DNA of 64,000 nt, taken from Anodontia alba. Its lineage: Eukaryota > Mollusca > Bivalvia > Lucinida > Lucinidae. The stretch is from the NCBI GenBank assembly GCA_964016985.1, contig OZ024827.1, positions 23,701,275 through 23,765,274 of the forward strand, given 5' to 3'. Under the pieces are notes generated by a model that saw only the letters and a program-made list of their open reading frames with translations, had not been told where the DNA came from and ran no database searches. Positions 53,818 through 64,000 of this stretch are shown piece after piece. Both the position numbers and the translations under genes were made by a program. Each line of letters begins with the position of its first letter. Position 1 is the first letter of the stretch.

Positions 53818-56800
53818 ACATTGGTTTCTGCCCACGCTTGGAATTGGATGAAATTCTGCACAATGGTTGCCTAGGGTATAACACTGATGATTATGAGGCA
53901 TTGGCTTTTAAATGTAGTTCCATTGTAAATTTATGGTGTTTTGTACGCGGCCACTACCAAATCAGGGGGTGCCCTAATATTAACCTTCGTACAGTAAACA
54001 GGATTTCATTTTTCAGATGCTGGAATGTTTTATTAACTAAGACCATCATTAGTACATGTTTTGATACTATGGATGGCTTCATGTACTTAGCAATAGTGTT
54101 GGAGCAATAACGTAAGTTGAACGGTAGCCCCATATTTCAGCTGCAGGTTATGTATTCATCCAGATATTATCTGCAATTTTACCATGTTCCGATTCTTGTA
54201 AAGACACCATTTCAGCATAAAAAATTTCCATATGTATTAGAAATTAACACATGAAATTTCATAAAAATTGAAGACCGGTAACATGTTGTTTGAACAGCCT
54301 GAATACATATAGTCCTGAGTCGGCAAAATATGAAATTACCCAATACTCATGTATAAGTAGTATCGTGTAAAGTCAACTTATCAGTAGCTTTCAATTTGGA
54401 TTACCATGATATAGTATGATTTGTATAAGAAGTTGATACCATAATTGTCCATTTTCATTTATAACCAGCTGACTGAATTGCACCTTGTTGAACACCATGT
54501 CCAAAAAAAAAACTTTTCGTTTACATGATCTGGACCATGCAGACACTAAGTCCAAGTTCTCTGTATCTGTATATATAGGATTCCACTTCAAATACTTGAC
54601 TGTGGAAGTATTTATCAGATAATAAAAAGCAGATAACAGTCTTGTAACTGATGATGATGATTATGAAACCTGGGTCTAGCTTTAAAGTTACTCGTTCAGG
54701 CAGATAGGCATGGTGGGCACAACTTGCTTACCAAGTAATGATTACTATCCTAGGACACCTGAATAAAATCTTCAGGATCCATGTCTGTTGATTTCAACAT
54801 TCAGAATTGTCAATCTTCAATGAATTTATGAGTAAATACAACAATGTAGACTTCTTGTCCAAAAAAGCAACTATAAACTTTGGTGTAAACTGGATAAAAG
54901 CTTCAAAAATAACAGAGTAACAAAAAGAATTGATATAAACAGGCAATACTGTGACTACTTGTTCACGCTTAGTAAATACAAAAAAGCACAATATTGTCAA
55001 ACCACAGCAGAAGATTTCACAGCTGGTACAAAACACACACGAAGACACTCAATATTGGAAGAAACACTACAGCTTAAATACAATCAGTAATGAACAACTA
55101 AAGTCTGTGTCACATGGACACATGCAAGCTTAATACTGTTTCTTTAGGTATTTGCTGACCAAATACTTTAGTACTCTTTCTAAAATGAAAGAATAACTTT
55201 TCAGAAATGTGATCAGCGAAGAACAACAAAGAAAGTAAGAGCAGTTGGTATTAAGAAGAATGAAATTACATTCAGCTAAAATATTCAATGGAAGAAAGAA
55301 TTTAAGTATAAGAACTAAAACAAAACTTGAATGCTAAAAGCCTCCTTTCAAAACGTATTACAACATAAAAAACAGAGACAAGGTGAAAATAGAATTAATT
55401 AAATACCATAGAACTGCCAGCAACCAAATGAATGAAAACTGTCCAAAAACTCTTCAATACATCCCTTAGATTCACATTAAGATCACACAAGTTAGCTGTT
55501 TTAAATTCCTGTGTTAATTAACATATGGCGGAGTTGCAAACTAGTATGGAAGTCCTTAGGCAAATGACTAAAATATGAATGTCATACAACCTTTGGAAAA
55601 ATCTTTATGCTTTAACATGAAGAACTATAGAACACCAACTTGTTGTTTAAGTCAAACTATGTGCACTAGAATAGAACTTATACAGAACAGAAACAATTTC
55701 ATATATGCTTACTTTAAGGAAGAAAGGATAGATCTGCTTTTCTGATAGCAAAAGTTAAGACCACATAAACAGTATTCTGTGCTGCTGTCATCAAAGATAA
55801 CTGTTGAAACAAAGAGAAAAACTCCAGTGTCAGTGTCAATTCGATCGCGGGAATATACCGATTGAAGTGACACATTTGAACATGTTACAGGACAAGAAAT
55901 CCAGTGTTCATAATTTCAAAATACAATATAGCCTTGCAAGCAAGCTATAGATATATCAGAAGTTAAGTCTATAGGTATTATTTTCTTTTCAAGCGTTCTT
56001 AGTTTGGTTAGAGTTCACCAGTCCAGAAGCAAAGCTCCAAAAAGCAACAACTACTTGCAATAGTACGTTTGCACATCTTCTTAATATGCCTATTTTTGTA
56101 ATGGTGAGAACGGATACCCCTGTTTTACACCTATTTTAGTTTTATGCCTTTTGGGAAGTAATTATACAAAATACTCAATGATTTGCTGACATGAATTAAA
56201 GCGTAAGATTTTGTTAAGCCTAATTTGTTAATTAGAATTTCTTTAGATTTAATTTGTTATGCTGTCTACATTTGTAATAGTTGGTTAGTCAGAGTCCATA
56301 TAAATAGAAGGCAAGTAATAGAAAGTCATAAAAATTTAATGGGTAGCTCAAGATATATTCATTCCGAGTTGTCTAAACTCTCTTTGATTTGTTAAGTGTT
56401 AGAAGTGTTTGATAACACTGCCTTTCTCTACTGTTTTTTTTATCAATGTAACAAAATAGTCAATTTGTAAAAACTGACCTATATCCATTCCGGTTTTGAT
56501 TTTTTATGAAATTTGGCATAGCTATAGAGGATATATGTAGCAAATTTTTCTGGTAGTATGAAATCTTGACAAAGACTATAACATATTAATTTTGAAAGTT
56601 TAATTTTGATATTTTTTTCATTTTTTGATAAAAAATTCAGATTTTTTATAATCAATTTATCAGAAAATGTTAACTTTAATTAAATATAAATGTTTTGTGG
56701 TACCAATAGAATTACTATGGTGTTTACCATTCAGCACAGTGCAAAAATCTTAAAACTAAATTAAACTTAAGATGTATGACATACTTATTTGGAGACAGGT

Positions 56801-56950
56801 ATCAGCTCATGGGGGGAGTGAGTCAAGGTTGCGTCCTGAGTCCAAATTTTTATTATATAATTTAATAAGCACATTTTCATAGGTTGCATATGCCTAGTTA
56901 TTATTATACAAAGTTTCAGAAAAATCCATGCGTGGGCAGAAATGAAAGAT
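53818..56950. other. 3.1 kb without recognised genes, bounded by a weak inverted repeat
   Basis: ttctgcccacgcttggaatt (53825) is the approximate inverse of aatccatgcgtgggcagaaa (56925), with further matches outward (gcctaggg / cctag). This may mark a decayed DNA element. The interior is AT-rich; short frames (e.g. 54391-54591 minus, 54794-55048 minus) show no motif I recognise. Confidence 0.35.
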
Positions 56951-57180
56951 GCCCTTTTTGTTCTATCAGTTGCCTCTATAATCCATATCTTGTTTCGAGT
57001 CAAATTGCCTCTCAGAAGAAGTTCAAAATAGATGCTCTATTATATTGTTACTGTAATTTTCACCCATATATGCCGAATGGACTCTGCTATCTAAACAATA
57101 TGAACGGGTCATTTTTAAATAGAAGGGGTGTCTGGTTTGTTTTATTGTTATCATGTTTTATAAAAAACCCTGTACTAAAT

Positions 57181-57248
57181 GTAAACAGTGTAGACTCGGA
57201 TCAGACGCCGCGTTCTGCGGCGTCTGATCTGGGTCTACACTGCTTACC
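57181..57248. mobile_element. Small palindrome F4, near-perfect
   Basis: gtaaacagtgtagactcgga-tcagacgccgcg-ttct-gcggcgtctgatctgggtct-acactgcttac; arms ~31 bp. Confidence 0.88.
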
Positions 57249-57375
57249 AACATCCCGTTTATGGGACGCTGGGCATAAATGAGTTAATAGAAAAATAGAT
57301 GCAAAAGCCTCATCTGCATAAAATTTCTCGCGCAAGAAATAGAAATATACACACGACAAAACCTACAATAAGACT

Positions 57376-57570
57376 TGTGCGTTCCCGATGATTCAGATCA
57401 CCCTGCGCATCCGCGCAGTCTGATAAGAGCTTACGCTGATCGCATGTGCCTTCTACAACAGCCTCTAGGCTAGCCAAAGCGAGATAAACTAGACCGTTTG
57501 TCATACTGGGTGGATATACAGGCTGATCTTAGTTTTTCCTGGTCATACAGGTCTTATTGTTGTTTTTGTT
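57376..57570. repeat. F2-type fold-back repeat, diverged
   Basis: gattcagatcaccctgcgca-tccgcgcagtctgataagag and aggctgatcttagtttttcc. Confidence 0.55.
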
Positions 57571-57891
57571 ATGCGCATGCTCATATTTTATTTTCAAAAT
57601 TTGAATGTTCATGAAGCTGATAGATAGAGTATTGTCTGCGGTTTCCAAACTGTCGTTACTAACATTATTTAGTACGTTTTATAATTTCCTTGTCTACGGA
57701 TAATGTCAACGTCAACAATGGCGAATATTTAACCTGCTGATGAAAAAAATATGAAACCGGCGGAGGAAATTTATTACACGTGAATTGTCTTTCTGCAATT
57801 GTGCGTAAATAATAATGGACAAAAGTATTGTCATTTAAACAAAAAAAAGCGCCTTGTAAACGTCCTGTTCGGTTAAATTGTTTGTTCTTTT

Positions 57892-59306
57892 CAGCTCACC
57901 TGTCACGTAATTACAAGAAGAGCTTTTGTGATCACATTTTGTCCTTCGTCCTGCGTGCGTAAACATTTTTTTAAACGACATCTCCTCCTAAACCACTGTT
58001 TGGTTTTTGACAAAAGGAATGATCCTTGGTTGGTCCTCCTTTATAGTTGTTCAAATGGTTTCGGTTCATTGCAAATTTATGTAACAGGAGCTAAAAAATC
58101 TATTTTGTTTTAACTAAAATAATAAAAAAAAATCTTCTTGTCTGAAACCAGAAGGCGCACGTCTTTGATATTTGGTATGTAGCTTCATTTAGTAGACATT
58201 TACCAAAGTTGTTCAAATTATAGCCCTGGGGTCTAGAATGGCCCCGCCCGGGGAGTCACTTGTTTTACATAGACCCATATAGGATAAAAACTTTAAAAAT
58301 CTTCTTGTCTGAAAGCAGAAGGCTCAGGTCTTTGACATTTGACACCTAGCTTCACCTAGTAAACATCTACCAAGATTGTTCAAGTTATTGCCCTGGGGCC
58401 AAAACATGGCCTCATCCCAGGGCCGACATGTTTTGCATAGACTTGTATAGAAAAAAAAAACGTCATAAATCTTCCTATCTAAAACTAGAAGGCCCGGGAT
58501 TTTGATATTCGGTAAATAGCTTCACCCAGTAGACCTCTGCCAAGATAACTCAAATTATAGCCCTGGGGCCAAGAATGGCCCCGCCCCGGGCTGACATGTT
58601 TACGTAGACCTATATAGGAAAAAACTAAAAAAAATCTTCTTGTCTGAAAGTTCAAGGCTTAGGCCTTTGATATTTGGTATGAAGCATTGCCTAGAGGTCC
58701 TCTGACAAGCGTGTGCAAATTATGCACCTGGGGTGAAAAGATGCTCTGCCCAGAGGAGGGGGTGGGGGGGCGGGGAATGGGGTCCTTTTTTACATAGAGC
58801 AAAAAGCAATTTGCAATGATTAGGCCTAAGACTATCAGACTAATAGGGAGGATGAACCTGAAGAGTAGATGACCTTTAAGTCAATGGTCAAAGTCACCGT
58901 TACCTTCAGTACCAGAAAACGCTTGTAATTCTGCAATGCTTATGGTTAGGACCCTCAAACTAAATAGAGATATTGGTCCTCACCAGTAGATGATCCTGAG
59001 GGCAAAGGTCAAGATCACCAGGACCTTTAGTACTAAAAAACTTGATAACTTGGAAATGCTAAGACCCCACCGAGTGCAAAGGTTAAGGCCACAGTGACCT
59101 CTAGTAAAACACAAGCTTATGACTCCTCAATGCTTTGGGCTAGGACCCTCAAACATAGTAGGATGTCTCTTATGACCAGAAGATGACCCTAAGGGCAGAG
59201 AGGTCATAGTCAAGGTCACCATGACCTTTAGAACCGCATCTCTGTTAGCAATGCTATGTATAAAATGATTCAGGTGAGCGATATAAGGCCATCATGATCC
59301 TCGTTT
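57892..59306 (+). mobile_element. Helentron/pearl-like element with ~165-bp tandem core
   Basis: Start cagctcacctgtcacg (57892), the inverse of the end caggtgagcgatataagg (59271). Four core units: atcttcttgtctgaaa-cagaagg ... tttgatatttggta-tagcttcacctagtagac ... caaattatagccctggggcc ... acatagacctatatagga at ~58130, ~58297, ~58465 and ~58630. A second, shorter-period region (gaccctcaaacta...gatgaccctaagggcaaagg-tcaaggtcacc) lies at 58815-59240. Confidence 0.75.
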
Positions 59307-59795
59307 TATGATGACTCAATCAGAAATTCAGAGGATAATGGCTACTAGGGAGTACTCCCAAGTTATTCTTTCAGTCAGCCACTTTCGGTTTCGTACAAGT
59401 TATTATGTTTGCACGTTATGATATATACCTGGCCTAGTGCAATGTGGACTGTGGACAAATTATTTATCCACCCGTAATTAATGTGAAGGCTTATCAGTAT
59501 TACATTGTCAGGCGACGAAATTTTCCCATGCAAACATTTAAAGCAGGTACTTCCTAGTTGAATATGATTGGCCACATAACCGAGGTATTCCAAGTAATGC
59601 ATTGCGAGCAAGCTTCGTATCTATTGATTGCACCCATAGTTGTTATATAGCATACATTCATTAATACATTATGGACTAAAATGTGGAGTTGATAGGTTGG
59701 TAAGCCTGATTAGTGTCAGGACTAAGAGAGGGGTTGGGAGTCCATAACACTCAGTTAAACCCACTTGTGCCTAGCGTCACATAAAAGGGACACTG
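59307..59795. other. Intergenic, nothing assigned
   Basis: No repeat or exon supported. Confidence 0.25.
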
Positions 59796-59868
59796 GCAAA
59801 CAGTGTTTAAATCCCAGATCAGACGCCGCAGAAAGCGGCATCTGATCAAGGTCTACATATTTGCATTA
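59796..59868. mobile_element. Small palindrome F4
   Basis: aaacagtgtttaaatcccag-atcagacgccgcagaaagcg-gcatctgatcaaggtctaca. A relic of the F4 flank, ggcataaatgggttaag, follows at ~59973. Confidence 0.75.
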
Positions 59869-60281
59869 ATATGGGAGTTTCTATAAAACAAGGTAATAAT
59901 AATAATAATAAAATAGAAACCCCTTCTAGTGGAAATGGACCGGTCCAAAGAATTAAGATTAACAAGTCCAACCGGCATAAATGGGTTAAGCCCCTAACAG
60001 TTTTAGTGGTGACCGTTGTAAAATTGTATATCTGGCAGTTACATTTCATTTATTTGTTGCTTTTCATTTCTTTGTTCTATGTTCGATATTTCCTCGTTCT
60101 AGTTTTTAGCAAGTTATGTTTTTGTGTTGTCATTTTTTGGCATTGAACTTGGGGCTTGATAGGGGTGAGGGGCTTTGTATTATGATTGCGACCATTTAGG
60201 TATATCTCATTAGTTATGTTCTGAAACTACATATGATGAGCAACGTGTGAAGAAGGCCTTGTGCCGTTGTTATTGTTGAAT

Positions 60282-60623
60282 CATCACGAAAACACGCCTG
60301 TATAATTTTGACCCCCTTAAACCCCACTTTTATATAGTAAAACTGGGGTTTTCAGGGGTATACATTATTTTTCTTATTTCTGCTCAAAACATTGATTGTG
60401 GGTACTCGTTAGAACCGCCTCGCCATTGTGGGTACTCGTTAGAACCGCCTCGGCGAGGCGGTTCTAACGAGTACCCACAATCTATGTTTTGAGGCCGAGG
60501 CGGTTCTAACGAGTACCCACAATCTATGTTTTGAGCAGAAATATGAGAATTTTTTTATGTGAAAATTTTCAGTTTTTGGAGGTGAAATTTTCTATATATT
60601 TGTATAGGCGTGTTTTCGTAATG
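60282..60623 (+). mobile_element. Palindromic MITE F1 with triplicated arm segments
   Basis: catcacgaaaacacgcctgt ... tttgtataggcgtgttttcg-taatg. Inside, attgtgggtactcgttagaa-ccgcctcg is present twice in tandem, then the inverse cgaggcggttctaacgagta-cccacaatctatgttttgag also twice. So each arm is duplicated and the inner centre is a perfect palindrome. 342 bp, ~65 bp longer than the standard copy. Confidence 0.92.
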
Positions 60624-60781
60624 AAGCTCAAATCCGGTTTACTTTGACGTAACATTTCCGCCAATTTCCGAATGCTCTGTTGTGCCGTATCTATATTCAT
60701 TGGTCTTACAAAGCGCCAGTCACAACTACAGCAGACGACATTTTGTTTTAGAAATTTGTCACTTTAAAATACAAGTTATAC

Positions 60782-60872
60782 CCAGTAAGCAGTCTACATA
60801 AATCTATAGCGGGCCTTTATGGGCCTGTGAGGGTAGCTGGCGGGCTGTAGATTTATAAAGAAAGCTAGCTGG
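60782..60872. mobile_element. GC-rich palindromic mini-element F7, copy 3 (shortened)
   Basis: ccagtaagcagtctacataa-atctatagcgggcctttatg-ggcctg and gcgggctgtagatttataaa-gaaagctagctgg. The second arm lost ~14 bp. Confidence 0.85.
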
Positions 60873-61099
60873 ATGTTGATGTTCGAAAAAAATGTATTTT
60901 TCTTAAAGACACAATTTGGGTTGCATAACAGCCTAATGGCTCTAAGCAGATTGAAGAAGAAATCCTTGGTGACTTATGCCTCTCTTACAGGTAGGGGCCT
61001 AATAAGGGGTAAGTAGATTTGATATTAGCAACGTTTATGATGAAGCCAGAAAACAGATAAGGTGGGTGATTTGATGTGTGTTTTCACATTATACCATAA

Positions 61100-61180
61100 A
61101 ATATATTTGGTTGCTCTGCATCAGCATCGCCTCGCCAAGGCAGTTCTAATGAATACTCAACACTTGTTTTATAGAGAAAT
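61100..61180. repeat. Degenerate F1 core
   Basis: catcgcctcgccaaggcagt-tctaatgaatactcaacact. Confidence 0.45.
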
Positions 61181-62110
61181 ACAGATACATATGCCAATAT
61201 AATATACTAATTTAACATCAAATGCCTTCTTTGTCTGCTTCTTTAGATGAAATACAGAAAATAAGTATTAGAAATATAGTATTTTATTTATTTATTTATT
61301 TATTTATTGGTTTGAAAAAGAGAAGTATTACGGCATAAATTACACTGTCTAGAAACTTTCTGACATATTCCACAAGGTGTTGTTTTACTGAAGTGAAAAT
61401 GAGTAAGCATTAGTCTCTTTGTGTCAAATTGTGTGTCTTGGGAAATTCATAAACGGAATATCTATATTTCAAATGATGACTTTAACATTGAAATACTAAC
61501 ATTTTATTTTGCAATGCTGTTCTTGAAGACAACTTTCTTATAGTTCCATTATATTGTACTTTCATGGTAAATATTATTCCGTGTTCCTTTGTTGTTCTTT
61601 CCTGGTGAAGTCTTACATACGTAGCCTCAAAACAAAATATTGGCAGATTCAATTTGAATCGGTTTTGAGACAGCTATTGAATAATTGTGCGATGAATAAA
61701 TAAATAAATAAACAAATAAATAAATAAAAACTTTCAATTTTCGTATTTATATTTCCGTCTGTTTTTTTTTTTTTTTTTTTTTTTTTTTGGCATTATGCAA
61801 AAACCAACACCTTTTTTATTTTGGAAAAAAGTATCAAAAAAAAAAAATAAATAAATAAATAAAATAAAATAAAATAAAAAAAAGAAAAGAAAAATAAAGA
61901 GATACAATACAAATCAACAAATTAAATATAAAATTCGCAGTCAAATGAATTTATTTGAATGTTAAATAACGTATTGAAAACTTCTCAATCATATACAATT
62001 GCCCCTTATAGGGCCCCACTAGGGAGACAACATGCTGATATCAGGACCGTATATTGGGGCTGTTAGTGATAGGGTTGTCTAGCCAAACGATGTAAAAATT
62101 GTGTCTTTAA
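61181..62110. other. Low-complexity AT-rich stretch
   Basis: (TTTA)n at 61284-61308, (AAAT)n at 61697-61727, T26 at 61763-61788, mixed A/AT to 61900. No gene. Confidence 0.6.
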
Positions 62111-62113
62111 ATA

Positions 62114-62389
62114 TATCACGAAAACATATCTATATAATTTTGACCCCCTTAAACCCCACTTTTATATAGTAAAACTGGGGTTTAAAGGGGTATACATTAT
62201 TTTTCTTATTTCAGCTCAAAACATAGATTGTGGGTACTCGTTAGAACCGCCTTGGCAAGGCGGTTCTAACGAGTACCACAATCTATGTTTTGAGCAGAAA
62301 TAGGAAAAATATCGGAGTTTTTTATCTGAAAATTTTCAGTTTTGGAAATGAAATTTTCAATATATTTGAATAGGCATGTTTTCATAATG
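62114..62389 (+). mobile_element. Palindromic MITE F1, 276 bp, most complete
   Basis: tatcacgaaaacatatctat, accccttaaaccccactttt, atatagtaaaactggggttt, core gattgtgggtactcgttaga-accgccttggcaaggcggtt-ctaacgagtaccacaatcta, end gaataggcatgttttcataa-tg. Confidence 0.92.
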
Positions 62390-62497
62390 TCCTTAAAATA
62401 TCTTACACTCTAGATCTGTCTATGACACAATCGAATATTCTTATTTTGAAATTGCGTAGCTCACACAGACATCATCTGTTTGAGCATCTGCAATTGT

Positions 62498-62720
62498 TAA
62501 CAAACGGAGGGATTTGCCTACTGACCGTTCCAAGGCGATTGATTCCTCTGTTGCAGTTCTTCTTAGTTTATGCGTCTGTGTGGCGTTTGTTTTGTTATTA
62601 CTGGTTCCTCATCACTCTTACTTTTGGTGCACCCACACCCCCTGCCCCGCCCCACAAAAAAAAGGTTAATAGGCAAACAGTGCAGACCCAGATCAGACAT
62701 CTACACCGTTTGCATTAAAT
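62498..62720 (+). repeat. R1-distant repeat, copy c, plus F4 fragment
   Basis: cctactgaccgttccaaggc, gcagttcttcttagtttatg, tggcgtttgttttgttatta as at 23.2/24.1 kb; then ggcaaacagtgcagacccag-atcagacatctacaccgttt-gc (62672-62713), a collapsed F4. Confidence 0.6.
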
Positions 62721-62898
62721 ACAAGAATTTCTAAAAAGATATACTAGTAATAAAAACTAACCAGACACCCTGTAATTGGAAATAGGTCGGTCCAGAGAGT
62801 TATGATAGAAGAGTCCATCCGACGTAAAAGGGCAAATGTATACGAATAAATGTTCTCGACCTTCGATTTTTTAATTTTATTTTTCAATATTATTTTAG

Positions 62899-62997
62899 GC
62901 TATAAGATATGGTATTGATAATAATGTACAGAACTGCGGAGCAAAAACTGTGTACCGTTGTTGTTGTGGTTGCATTCTGGTTTGCAACTTTCTGCAG
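62899..62997 (+). CDS. Gene 2 first coding exon: 5'UTR end plus probable signal peptide
   Basis: The acceptor ttattttag ends at 62898 and the strong donor gtaagc starts at 62998. In between there are two in-frame ATGs (62909 and 62924). From the second, the peptide is MYRTAEQKLCTVVVVVAFWF ATFC: a short charged n-region, a 12-14 residue hydrophobic core and a small-residue end, the layout of a signal peptide. The exon leaves in phase 2. Since the upstream border is an acceptor, a non-coding first exon probably lies further upstream. The rest of the gene is beyond the window; its identity is unknown, though its orientation matches gene 1. Confidence 0.5.
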
Positions 62998-63235
62998 GTA
63001 AGCATTGATTCTTTATTTCTATCATTAAAGGAAAACACACATCTAATTACAAATACAGCGGAAAATAAAAAGCCTGTAATCAGTTTGGCGAAAATAAAAA
63101 AAAAATAAGAAAACTAAAATCAGTTGAGAACATTTCTTATTGCTATATACCTGTAAATGTATTCATTGGCATATATACTGTCAGGTAACTCAAATATGCA
63201 GCTTGTTCTGCCAAAAGGCAGTTTTTATTTGTGAA

Positions 63236-63272
63236 TTACAACAACAACAAAAACAACAACAACAACAACAAC

Positions 63273-63308
<36 letters not shown>

Positions 63309-63365
63309 TTAAATAATCAAAATGGCGCTGTCCATACTCACAATAACAATAATAATAATAATAAA
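63236..63365 (+). repeat. (AAC)n/(AAT)n microsatellites
   Basis: acaacaacaa, then aataataataat, then a second aataat tract at 63344-63365, inside the intron after the gene 2 signal exon. Confidence 0.95.
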
Positions 63366-63479
63366 TAACCGAAGACTGACAAAGGTCTTAAGAGGTCAGT
63401 GTGACATATTTTATCGTTCAGTCTCTGGTAATTAAATTCGACAGGAATACTTGAGGGATTAACATGAAACTTGACATTT

Positions 63480-63845
63480 TGCTGTCAATCTTCAATAACA
63501 TTTATTATGTGCTAAGTGTAGACCAAGATTTTTTGTGAAAGTGAATACTTGTTTCTCTGAATCTGTTGGATACTCCAAACACCTCAAATGAGTAGTGCAT
63601 GGAGTGCGTTGAGCAGCTGATGAATTAATTTCAGTAAGTTTTAACATCTATTGTGTGCTAAGCATAGAGCAAGCTTTTTGTGAAAGCGAGTACTTCGTTC
63701 TCTGAATCTGAATCTGTAAGATACTACAAAATGTCTAATGAGTATTACAAAAAGTGAAAATGATCACCTTGAGCAGTTGATGGATTAAATTCAATCAAAT
63801 TTAACATTTATTATTTGCCAAGCGTAGACCAAGCTTTTTGTTAAC
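63480..63845 (+). repeat. ~165-bp tandem repeat, about 2.3 units
   Basis: tgtgctaagtgtagaccaag-attttttgtgaaagtgaata-cttgtttctctgaatctg ... gagcagctgatgaattaat-ttcagtaagttttaacat recurs at ~63650 and ~63815. Confidence 0.8.
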
Positions 63846-63849
63846 GTTA

Positions 63850-64000
63850 AACCGAAATTTTGTGCAGGATATAACTCCCATTCTGTTTGAGATAATTTGA
63901 TAATATTTGATAGGGATATATATCAGGTCAAGTAGGCGTGTTGCATGCAAGAAGAACAACTCTTGCGTTTTTCTTTTTCTAGTTAGCTCCCCTGAACGAG
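63850..64000 (+). repeat. Start of another copy of the ~145-bp tandem family, cut by the window end
   Basis: caggatataactcccattct-gtttgagataatttgataat-atttgat...cgtgttgcatgcaagaagaac-aactctt...gttagctcccctgaa is the inverse of the 36.2-38.0 kb monomer. Confidence 0.85.

Noticed and set aside
54391..55048. Minus-strand frames of 66 and 84 codons
   Set aside because: No motif, no splice context; expected by chance in AT-rich sequence.
62422..62718. 98-codon frame near the right end
   Set aside because: Covers the end of an F1 MITE, an R1-distant repeat and an F4 fragment.

Overview
The window looks like nuclear DNA from a bivalve mollusc. It is AT-rich, has long introns with canonical GT-AG borders, and is full of short non-autonomous mobile elements: fold-back MITEs, tRNA-derived SINEs, and 'pearl'/helentron-like elements with tandem cores and a TCAGGTGAGCGA...hairpin...CTCTTG 3' end. 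A venerid-type clam is a reasonable guess; the species is inferred, not shown. No bacterial or viral gene order is present.

Gene 1 (+ strand, about 768-35280, 5' end outside the window): nine exons whose codon phases all match when joined. They encode the last ~301 residues of a type I membrane protein: an FN3-like extracellular module, a short second module, one transmembrane helix (exon 3), and a ~130-residue cytoplasmic tail with five tyrosines. The tail has an ITAM-like pair (YEEL-x9-YVSL), YEDF, and VVYENL (ITIM-like and a Grb2-type YxN). One tail exon is only 22 nt. The introns hold nearly all the repeats of the first 35 kb, including a nested mariner copy, two helentron-like composites and a 305-bp SINE with a clean target duplication. 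A ~0.9 kb probable 3'UTR follows the stop.

From 36 to 62 kb I see no confident host gene. This stretch holds: a ~145-bp tandem array (36.2-38.0 kb); a cluster of palindromic MITEs; a decayed Penelope-like retroelement with hammerhead-like motifs at both ends (47.2-49.05 kb); a candidate isolated Ig-like exon (51.2 kb); and a 534-bp LTR-type miniature element (53,077-53,610) with a tRNA-Pro-type primer site, a polypurine tract and a tRNA-like box A/box B module in each LTR. Beyond these lie a helentron-like element (57.9-59.3 kb) and more fold-back copies.

Gene 2 (+ strand) appears to begin at 62,899-62,997 with an exon encoding a probable signal peptide followed by a consensus splice donor. 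It may be the first coding exon of another secreted or membrane protein in the same orientation as gene 1.

The observations most worth a second look are the miniature LTR element with a Pol III-type tRNA-like segment inside both LTRs, the tyrosine-motif receptor with its microexon, the Penelope element with hammerhead-like cores, and the self-rearranging palindromic MITE family.
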